Positions 37,414 to 43,441 of a stretch of DNA of 43,441 nucleotides are shown piece by piece. This DNA comes from Streptomyces neyagawaensis (GTDB lineage Bacteria; Actinomycetota; Actinomycetes; Streptomycetales; Streptomycetaceae): contig NZ_JAMGBG010000060.1 of the NCBI RefSeq assembly GCF_023516595.1, positions 1-43,441 of the forward strand, given 5' to 3'. Each line of letters starts with the position of its first letter. The stretch's first letter is position 1. A model generated the notes under the pieces. It was not told the origin of the DNA. It worked only from the letters and a program-made list of their open reading frames with translations, and did not search any database. Position numbers and translations under genes: made by a program.

Positions 37414-40092
37414 ATGACCCGACAGGAAGCCGGGACCACGACCACGACCCCTCTCACCGAGGCTCCGTCCGACACCACCATCGCGGTGGACCGGTTGGTG
37501 ACGGCCGGGTTGAAGGCGCTCGCCGACTACGAGGAGCTGGACCAGGAGCAGGTCGACCACATCGTCAGGAAGGCCTCGGTCGCCGCACTGGACCAGCACA
37601 CCGCGCTGGCACGGCTCGCAGTGGAGGAGACCGGACGCGGCCTGTTCGAGGACAAGGCGGCCAAGAACATGTTCGCGTGCGAGCACGTCACGCACAGCAT
37701 GGGCCACATGAAGACCGTCGGCGTGATCGCCCGCGACGACGTCGAGGACCTGGTAGAGGTCGCGGAACCGGTCGGCGTGATCGCCGCGGTCACCCCGGTC
37801 ACCAATCCGACCTCCACCACGATCTTCAAGGCGCTGATGGCGCTGAAGACCCGCAACCCGGTCGTCTTCGCCTTCCACCCCTCCGCCCAGCGGTGCAGCG
37901 CCGAAGCGGCGCGCGTCGTGCGCGACGCCGCCGTCGCCGCCGGTGCGCCCGAGCACTGCGTGCAATGGATCGAGACCCCGTCCATCGAGGCCACCCGCAC
38001 CCTGATGCACCACCCCGGCATCTCCCTCATCCTCGCCACCGGCGGCAACGCCATGGTCAAAGCCGCGTACTCGGCCGGCAAGCCCGCCCTCGGCGTGGGC
38101 GCCGGCAACGTCCCCGCCTACGTGCACAAGAGCGCGAAGCTGCGCCGGGCCGTCAACGACCTGGTGCTGTCGAAGTCGTTCGACAACGGGATGATCTGCG
38201 CCTCCGAGCAGGCCGTCATCCTCGACGACGAGATCTATGACGCCGCCCTCGCGGAGTTCCGCACCCTGCACGCCCACCTGGCGACCGCCGAGGAGAAGGC
38301 GAAACTGGAGGCCTTCCTCTTCCCGACCGGCAGGACGGCCGGCAGCGGCTGCGAGCCCAAGGTCAACTCGGCGGCCGTGGGGCAGAGCCCCGCCTGGATC
38401 GCGGAACAGGCCGGGTTCACCGTCCCTGCCGACACCTCGCTCATCCTGGTCGAGGCCGAGCGGGTCGGCCGGGACGAGCCGCTGACCCGCGAGAAGCTCT
38501 GCCCCGTGCTTGCCGTGCTGCGCGCCGGTTCCGAACAGCGGGGCTTCGACCTCTCCGCGGACATGGTCGCCTTCCATGGTCAGGGCCACAGCGCCGTCAT
38601 CCACACCGAGGACCCCGCGCTCGCGGAAGCGTACGGCCGCCGCATCAAGACGGTGCGCGTCATAGTCAACTCCCCATCCTCGCAAGGGGCCATCGGCGGG
38701 ATCTACAACAGCCTGCTGCCGTCGTTGACACTCGGCTGCGGCTCCTGGGGCAGCACCTCGGTGTCCAACAACGTCTCCGCCGCCCAGTTGCTCAACATCA
38801 AACGGGTCTCCACCCGCCGCAACAACCTCCAGTGGTTCAAGGTCCCACCGAAGATCTACTTCGAGCCGCAGGCCCTGCGCTACCTGCAGTCCATGCCGGA
38901 CGTCCACCGCATTACCGTCGTCACCGACGCCACCATGACCCGCCTCGGCTTCGTCGACCGCGTCACCCACATCCTGCAGCGCCGCCGCGAACCGGTCACC
39001 GTGCAGATCATCGACAACGTCGAACCCGAACCCAGCATCGACTCCGTCCGCCGCGGCGCCCGTCTCATGGGCGACTTCCGCCCCGACACGATCATCGCGC
39101 TCGGCGGCGGCTCACCCATGGACGCGGCCAAGGTGATGTGGCTGCTGTACGAGCAGCAGGCCGACGGCAAGGACATCGACTTCGCCGACATGCGGCACAA
39201 GTTCTCCGACATCCGCAAGCGGGCCTTCCGCTTCCCCGTCCTGGGAAAGCTCGCCCGCCTGGTGTGCGTGCCCACCACGTCCGGAACCGGCGCCGAGGTC
39301 ACCCCCTTCGCCGTCATCTCCGACCCGGCCACCGGCAAGAAGTACCCGCTCGCCGACTACGCGCTCACCCCCAGCGTGGCCATCGTCGACCCGCTGCTCA
39401 CCGCCGAACTGCCTCCCGCGCTCGCCGCCGACAGCGGCTTCGACGCCCTCACCCACGCCATCGAGGCGTACGTCTCCGTCTACGCCAACGACTTCACCGA
39501 CGGCCTGTCACTCCACGCGATCCGCCTCATCTTCGACAACATCACGGCCTCCGTGAACGACGGCGCGGGAAGTCCTCAGGCGCGGGAGAAGATGCACAAC
39601 GCCGGCACCATCGCGGGCATGGCCTTCGGCAACGCCTTCCTGGGCATCGTCCACGCCATGTCCCACACCCTCGGCGCCACCTTCCACATCGCCCACGGCC
39701 GCACCAACGCCGTCCTGCTGCCGCACGTCATCCGCTACAACGGCACCGTCCCCACGAAGCTCACCGGCTGGCCCAAGTACGAGCACTACCGCGCCCCCGA
39801 ACGCTTCCAGGACATCGCCCGCACCCTCGGCCTGCCGGCCGCCACGCCTCAGGAGGGCGTGGAGTCGCTGGCCTCGGCCGTGGAACGCCTGCGCGACAGC
39901 GTGAGCATCGAGCCGTCGTTCAGCGCCCTCGCCGTCGACGAGCGCGCGTTCCTCGACGCCCTGCCCCAGCAGGCCCTGAACGCCTACGAGGACCAGTGCG
40001 CACCCGCCAACCCACGGATGCCGATGCTCGACGACATGCAGGAACTCATGCGCACGGCCTACTACGGCCAGAAGGACGCCGCCAGCGCATAG
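37414..40092 (+). CDS. adhE: Bifunctional acetaldehyde-CoA / alcohol dehydrogenase
   Basis: An 892-residue fusion enzyme that reduces acetyl-CoA to ethanol with two NADH. The N-terminal CoA-acylating aldehyde dehydrogenase (about residues 25-455) has GVIAAVTPVTNPTSTTIFKA and the catalytic Cys in SFDNGMICASEQAVI. The C-terminal iron alcohol dehydrogenase (about 475-885) has the cofactor motif ALGGGSPMDAAK and the metal site DALTHAIEAYVS with HAMSHTLGATFHIAHG. The length is standard. ATG 37414 follows GGAGG at 37400-37404. The 196-nt leader holds only weak DevR-like matches (about 37224 and 37257). With PFL it forms the classic fermentative branch; the gene ends in a very strong hairpin. Confidence 0.96.
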   Translation: MTRQEAGTTTTTPLTEAPSDTTIAVDRLVTAGLKALADYEELDQEQVDHIVRKASVAALDQHTALARLAVEETGRGLFEDKAAKNMFACEHVTHSMGHMKTVGVIARDDVEDLVEVAEPVGVIAAVTPVTNPTSTTIFKALMALKTRNPVVFAFHPSAQRCSAEAARVVRDAAVAAGAPEHCVQWIETPSIEATRTLMHHPGISLILATGGNAMVKAAYSAGKPALGVGAGNVPAYVHKSAKLRRAVNDLVLSKSFDNGMICASEQAVILDDEIYDAALAEFRTLHAHLATAEEKAKLEAFLFPTGRTAGSGCEPKVNSAAVGQSPAWIAEQAGFTVPADTSLILVEAERVGRDEPLTREKLCPVLAVLRAGSEQRGFDLSADMVAFHGQGHSAVIHTEDPALAEAYGRRIKTVRVIVNSPSSQGAIGGIYNSLLPSLTLGCGSWGSTSVSNNVSAAQLLNIKRVSTRRNNLQWFKVPPKIYFEPQALRYLQSMPDVHRITVVTDATMTRLGFVDRVTHILQRRREPVTVQIIDNVEPEPSIDSVRRGARLMGDFRPDTIIALGGGSPMDAAKVMWLLYEQQADGKDIDFADMRHKFSDIRKRAFRFPVLGKLARLVCVPTTSGTGAEVTPFAVISDPATGKKYPLADYALTPSVAIVDPLLTAELPPALAADSGFDALTHAIEAYVSVYANDFTDGLSLHAIRLIFDNITASVNDGAGSPQAREKMHNAGTIAGMAFGNAFLGIVHAMSHTLGATFHIAHGRTNAVLLPHVIRYNGTVPTKLTGWPKYEHYRAPERFQDIARTLGLPAATPQEGVESLASAVERLRDSVSIEPSFSALAVDERAFLDALPQQALNAYEDQCAPANPRMPMLDDMQELMRTAYYGQKDAASA

Positions 40093-40121
40093 GCCGACCG
40101 GGAGCACATAGGCCGACCGGG
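40088..40121 (+). repeat. 15-nt direct repeat over the adhE stop
   Basis: CATAGGCCGACCGGG occurs at 40088-40102, covering the TAG stop of adhE, and again at 40107-40121, 19 nt apart. The second copy joins the terminator hairpin. Confidence 0.8.
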
Positions 40122-40154
40122 GCGCGGTAGGGCCGTTCGGCCCTACCGCGCCCC
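40119..40154 (+). terminator. adhE terminator with a 16-bp perfect stem
   Basis: Stem GGGGCGCGGTAGGGCC (40119-40134) pairs perfectly with 40139-40154 around the tetraloop GTTC, 27 nt after the adhE stop. The tip, GGGCC-GTTC-GGCCC, is identical in form to a perfect DevR-like box, so the site could be double-duty. Terminator function is the safer call. Confidence 0.85.
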
Positions 40155-40382
40155 TCACTGCCCGCATTCAAATGGCCTGATCCACCCCCGCCCGTGACCC
40201 GCCGGCCACCGGGCTCCACCCCGAGACCTCGGGGGGTCTCATGCCACCGATCTTCGAAGGGACACGCAGATGCGGTACCGGCCCCGCCGCCACCGACACC
40301 GCGGCGACCAGCGCCGTTACGGCAACGGCACTCCTACCGAAGCACCCGCGCAGTGAGTGACGAAACCCTACGGAAACCCACC
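40155..40382. other. Leader region of the PNPOx-like gene
   Basis: 228 nt with no recognised gene. It would hold the promoter of the PNPOx-like gene unless that gene is read through from adhE past the hairpin. Apart from the hairpin tip at 40130-40143, no DevR-like box was seen. Confidence 0.4.
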
Positions 40383-40847
40383 ATGGCCAGCAACAACGCC
40401 CTGCCCTCCACCGCCGGTCCACGGCACAGCGCGGAACTCGACAGCGCCGAGGCCCTGCGACTCCTGGGCAGCGTCTCCCTGGGCAGGATCGTCTTCACCC
40501 AGCACGCGCTCCCCACGATCCGGCCGGTCAACCACATCCTCGACAACGGCGATATCATCATCCGCACCCACGAAGGCTCGGCGATCACCTCGCACACCCG
40601 CCATGCGAACGGCTCAGGCGTCGTCGTCGCCTACGAGGCCGACGCCATCGACCCGGGCACCCACCTCGGCTGGAGCGTGGTCGTCACCGGCTACGCCCGC
40701 CTGATCACCGATCCCCACGAACTGGCCCGCTACCAGGCACTGCTCCATCCCTGGGTGAAACAGACCATGGACTACGCGGTCCGCATCCACCCCCACCTGG
40801 TCACGGGAATCCGGCTCACCGCCGCGGACGAGACCATCAGCGCCTGA
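40383..40847 (+). CDS. Pyridoxamine 5'-phosphate oxidase-like flavin-fold protein
   Basis: A 154-residue split-barrel protein. LLGSVSLGRIVFTQHALPTI with RPVNHILDNGDIIIRTH is the typical first half of the PNPOx-like family (compare G-R-L-x...P-x-x-x-P-V-x-y), followed by GVVVAYEADAIDPGTHLGWS, VVVTGYARLI and the Arg/Ile-rich end. These proteins bind FMN, F420 or heme. ATG 40383 has only a weak ribosome site (GGAAA); an in-frame GTG about ten codons upstream is an alternative. A PNPOx-like gene is also part of the mycobacterial DosR regulon (Rv0080), which supports membership in the hypoxia island. Confidence 0.8.
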   Translation: MASNNALPSTAGPRHSAELDSAEALRLLGSVSLGRIVFTQHALPTIRPVNHILDNGDIIIRTHEGSAITSHTRHANGSGVVVAYEADAIDPGTHLGWSVVVTGYARLITDPHELARYQALLHPWVKQTMDYAVRIHPHLVTGIRLTAADETISA

Positions 40848-41266
40848 CCCCGACGGATCAGCGATCCAGTGCAGGACTCCGCGGACTCCTGCACGGCTCG
40901 CCACCGAATGAGAAAGAGGCTCCGCCGAGAAAGAGGCTCCTCACTTCTCTTGCGGTCCGGCAACCGACCCCGGGGGCTGTACAGGGCGAATGCAGGATTA
41001 CGCCAGCGTCGTCATCGTGTGTCATGGACGGATCTTCGACGAACGGGCCGGGTCTACGAGGGGGCTGTGTGGTGGAGCCTGGGCTGCGGAAGGCATCGCG
41101 GGTGCGGGATGCCGTACGGCTGCTCCTTGTACTGGACCGCTGTGGCGCGCCCTGCGACCCCGACACCGGGAAGTCACCGCAGGATGCCGTGACCGTAACA
41201 AGGGGTCAGGCCTCGACCACCCGCCAGGTCACAACTGACCTATCCGGGGCCGGCACCACACCGGGG
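40848..41266. other. 420-nt region with hairpin and repeats, no gene recognised
   Basis: A near-palindrome at 40871-40892 (GCAGGACTCC, GC, GGACTCCTGC-type) is a likely terminator of the PNPOx-like gene. GAGAAAGAGGCTCC occurs twice, at 40910-40923 and 40927-40940. AGGTCA-CAAC-TGACCT at 41226-41241 is a perfect inverted repeat of unknown role. No open frame here has both a ribosome site and a recognisable product. Confidence 0.45.
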
Positions 41267-41672
41267 TCACAGGGCCCGGAGCCCGTGCTCCCGGAACTGC
41301 TCACGCACGCGCTCGGTCAGCTCCGGCGCCCAGCAAGCCGGAGGTGTCCAGAGCGGTGTGCAGGGCGGCCTCCTTGCAGCGGCTCAGCACCGCGCCCGTG
41401 AATGCCGGTTGGAGCAGGGGCTCACCTGCCGTGAGGGTCACTCCCCCACCCGCCGTGGTGATGAAGGACCGGTACTTGTCGTGCTCGGCCACCACCTCGT
41501 CGACGGTGGCCTCGCGCCCGCATGTGCCAGGTGTCGGGGTTGGCGCAGTACAGGCAGCGCAGCGGGCAGCCGCTGACGAACCGCGTGCCTGGGCCGTCGA
41601 CGCCGGCGGACAGGTCAAGGAGTGGATCCGGCCCGAGACCTGTCCGGCGGCGAGCTGCGTCACGGGGTTCAC
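41267..41672 (-). pseudogene. pflA: Pyruvate formate-lyase activating enzyme, internally deleted and frameshifted
   Basis: GTG 41672 overlaps the pflB stop as GTGA, the usual pflB-pflA coupling. The product reads QVSGRIHSL in one frame, LSAGVDGPGTRF with VSGCPLRCLYCANPDTWHM in a second (C-x3-C-x2-C iron-sulfur motif present, but about three residues lost before it), then REATVDEVVAEHDKYRSFIT and GGGVTLTAGEPLLQPAFTGA back in the first. After TALDTSGLLGA it jumps to ELTERVREQFREHGLRAL and a stop, the protein's natural C-terminus, in another frame. About 130 central residues of the radical-SAM barrel are missing and there are at least three frame changes. It cannot activate PFL. Confidence 0.88.
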
Positions 41673-43441
41673 AGGGCCCCATGGAAGGTGCGGCTGATCA
41701 CGTCGAGCTGCTGCTCTCGGGTCAGACGGACGAAGTTGACCGCGTAACCGGAGACCCGGATCGTCAACTCCGGGTACTTCTCCGGGTGCTCCATGGCGTC
41801 CTCGAGCGTCGCCCGGTTCAGCACGTTGACGTTCATGTGGAAGCCGCCGGAGGCCATGTAGGCGTCGAGGATGCCGGCCAGGTTCACGGCACGCTCGGCC
41901 GGGTCGTGGCCGAGCCCCTCAGGCGTGACGGTCGACGTGAGGGAAATGCCGTCGCGGGCGCCGTCGTACGGGAGCTTCGCCACCGACAGCGCGGAGGCGA
42001 CCATGCCGTGCCGGTCGCGGCCGTTCATCGGGTTCGCGCCGGGCGCGAACGGGGCACCCGCGCGCCGGCCGTCGGGGGTGTTACCGGTGTGCTTGCCGTA
42101 CACCACGTTCGAGGTGATGGTCAGCACCGACTGCGTGTGCTCCGCGCCCCGGTACGTGGGGTGCTTGCGCACCTTCGCCATGAACGACTTCACCAGCTCG
42201 ACGGCGAGACCGTCGGCGCGGTCGTCGTTGTTGCCGTACGCGGGAAACTCCCCCTCAGTGCGGAAGTCGACGGCAAGGCCCGTGGCGTCCCTGAAGACCT
42301 TCACACGCGCGTGCTTGACCGCGGACAGACTGTCCACGGCGACCGACAGACCCGCGATGCCGCACGCCATGAAACGGTGCACGGGGTAGTCGTGCAGCGC
42401 CATCTCGATCCGCTCGTAGGCGTACTTGTCGTGCATGTAGTGGATGACGTTGAGCGCGTCGACGTACGTCTCCGCCAGCCAGTCCAGCACCCGGTCGTAC
42501 GCCGCCGACAGCTCGTCATAATCAAGGTACTCGCCCATCAGCGGGGGCATCTCTGGCGCGATCTGCTCACCGGTCATCTCGTCCCGGCCGCCGTTGACCG
42601 CGTACAGCAGCGCCTTTGCCAGGTTCACTCGGGCCCCGAAGAACTGCATCTGCTTGCCCACCGCCATCGCGGACACACAGCAGGCGATCGCCGTGTCGTC
42701 ACCGGTGCGCGGTCGCATCAGCTCGTCGGACTCGTACTGGATGGAGCTGGTGTCGATCGAGACCTGCGCGCAGAACCGCTTGAAGCCCTCGGGCAGCCGC
42801 GGAGACCACAGGACGGTGAGGTTCGGCTCCGGGGCGGGGCCGAGGTTGTACAGGGTCTGCAGGAAGCGGAAGGACGACCGTGTGACCAGCGGGCGGCCGT
42901 CGGCGCCGATGCCGCCGATGGACTCCGTCACCCAGGTCGGGTCGCCGGAGAACAGGGCGTCGTACTCGGGGGTGCGCAGGAACCGTACGATCCGCAGCTT
43001 GATCACGAAGTCGTCGATCAGCTCCTGCGCGCGGGTCTCGTCGATACGGCCCTCGTCCAGGTCCCGCTGGAGGTAGACGTCCAGGAAGGTGGAGGTGCGG
43101 CCCAGCGACATCGCGGCGCCGTTCTGCTCCTTCACCGCCGCCAGGAAGCCCAGGTACAGCCACTGCACCGCCTCATGTGCGGTGGCGGCGGGCCGGGTGA
43201 CATCACAGCCGTACGAGGCGGCCATCTCGGCCAGCTCCCCCAACGCGCGAATCTGCTCGGCGAGCTCTTCACGGTCGCGGATGACGTCCGGGGTGGAGGG
43301 CCGCGCGTCCAACAGGGCCCGCTCGGCCCGCTTGGCCTCGATCAGCCGGTCGGTGCCGTACAGGGCGACGCGCCGGTAGTCGCCGATGATCCGGCCGCGC
43401 CCGTACGCGTCCGGCAGCCCGGTGATGATCCCGACCTTGCG
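41669..43441 (-). CDS. pflB: Pyruvate formate-lyase (5' end beyond the window)
   Basis: 590 residues are visible, about three quarters of a normal PFL; the frame is open through base 43441 (KVGIITGLPDAYGRGRIIGD at the edge), so the TTG near 43312 is not the start. The active-site Cys pair is in DTAIACCVSAMAVGKQMQFF (Ala replaces the usual Pro after CCVS). The C-terminal glycyl-radical motif TIRVSGYAVNFVRLT is intact and the product ends FHGAL. PFL splits pyruvate with CoA into acetyl-CoA and formate without oxygen. It needs PflA to form the Gly radical, but the adjacent pflA is destroyed. With AdhE it would give the fermentative ethanol route. Confidence 0.95.
   Translation of the reverse strand, partial: RKVGIITGLPDAYGRGRIIGDYRRVALYGTDRLIEAKRAERALLDARPSTPDVIRDREELAEQIRALGELAEMAASYGCDVTRPAATAHEAVQWLYLGFLAAVKEQNGAAMSLGRTSTFLDVYLQRDLDEGRIDETRAQELIDDFVIKLRIVRFLRTPEYDALFSGDPTWVTESIGGIGADGRPLVTRSSFRFLQTLYNLGPAPEPNLTVLWSPRLPEGFKRFCAQVSIDTSSIQYESDELMRPRTGDDTAIACCVSAMAVGKQMQFFGARVNLAKALLYAVNGGRDEMTGEQIAPEMPPLMGEYLDYDELSAAYDRVLDWLAETYVDALNVIHYMHDKYAYERIEMALHDYPVHRFMACGIAGLSVAVDSLSAVKHARVKVFRDATGLAVDFRTEGEFPAYGNNDDRADGLAVELVKSFMAKVRKHPTYRGAEHTQSVLTITSNVVYGKHTGNTPDGRRAGAPFAPGANPMNGRDRHGMVASALSVAKLPYDGARDGISLTSTVTPEGLGHDPAERAVNLAGILDAYMASGGFHMNVNVLNRATLEDAMEHPEKYPELTIRVSGYAVNFVRLTREQQLDVISRTFHGAL

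Noticed and set aside
1..43441. CRISPR array, tRNA or rRNA genes
   Set aside because: No regularly spaced repeats, cloverleaf-like sequences or rRNA signatures were seen; the repeats found are short tandem duplications within or beside genes.
24970..43441. Rex (TGTGAAC-type) operators upstream of pnt, ALDH and adhE
   Set aside because: No convincing TGTGAAC-N3-GTTCACA-like site was found in the upstream regions read, although these genes are typical Rex targets in Streptomyces.

Overview
The window is high-GC DNA with strong G/C bias at third codon positions. Its gene families (an MsiK-type sugar ABC ATPase, a GAF/HisKA_3 redox sensor kinase, universal stress proteins, CBS-BON proteins, DUF4389) point to an actinomycete, most likely a Streptomyces. 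No rRNA, tRNA or CRISPR array was seen. Identifications rest on reading protein motifs by eye; no database search was run.

Layout. 1-610: debris of a GntR regulator and a YceI protein. 682-5986: acyl-CoA synthetase, diverging from a PAS-GAF sensor kinase / NarL response regulator pair, then an SDR dehydrogenase. 6273-9410: stress and hypoxia-type genes (CBS-BON protein, small membrane protein, flavodoxin) mixed with dead genes (integrase, USP, DUF4389, a possible E2 fragment). 9467-13324: a small hypothetical gene, an MBL/beta-CASP hydrolase flanked by two copies of a small membrane-protein gene, and an MsiK-like ATPase. 13885-17041: GerMN/Gmad2 lipoprotein and a DosS/DevS-type twin-GAF sensor kinase. 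17214-21463: USP, a chimeric CBS/ADH remnant, and a GNAT plus NDP-forming acyl-CoA synthetase. 22083-29453: three-gene pntAB transhydrogenase, Zn alcohol dehydrogenase joined to DUF779, acetaldehyde dehydrogenase and its GAF regulator. 30292-33206: what is left of an arginine deiminase operon (arcD-like permease, arcA and arcB remnants, intact arcC). 33367-37217: USP/IS630 remnant, GAPDH, a DevR/DosR-like response regulator, an HPF/RaiA-like ribosome factor and a CBS-BON protein. 37414-43441: adhE, a PNPOx-like protein, a broken pflA and the 3' part of pflB.

How the genes fit together. This is an oxygen-limitation / energy-crisis island. PFL and AdhE, with ALDH, ADH and NDP-forming synthetase modules, surround acetyl-CoA and ethanol. 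PntAB and GAPDH handle redox balance and glycolysis. The ADI pathway would give ATP from arginine. HPF, USP and CBS proteins are typical dormancy partners. A hand scan found a recurring 14-nt palindrome, GGG(A/C)C-N4-G(G/T)CCC, mostly between genes and often in pairs 20-23 nt apart. It resembles the mycobacterial DosR/DevR box, and the window encodes a DosS-like kinase and a DevR-like regulator. I infer a DevR-type regulon spanning most of the window.

The island is also decaying. At least eleven members are truncated, frameshifted, fused or internally deleted, including arcA, arcB, pflA, two USPs, a CBS-BON gene, an ADH and DUF4389, while several of their promoter palindromes remain perfect.
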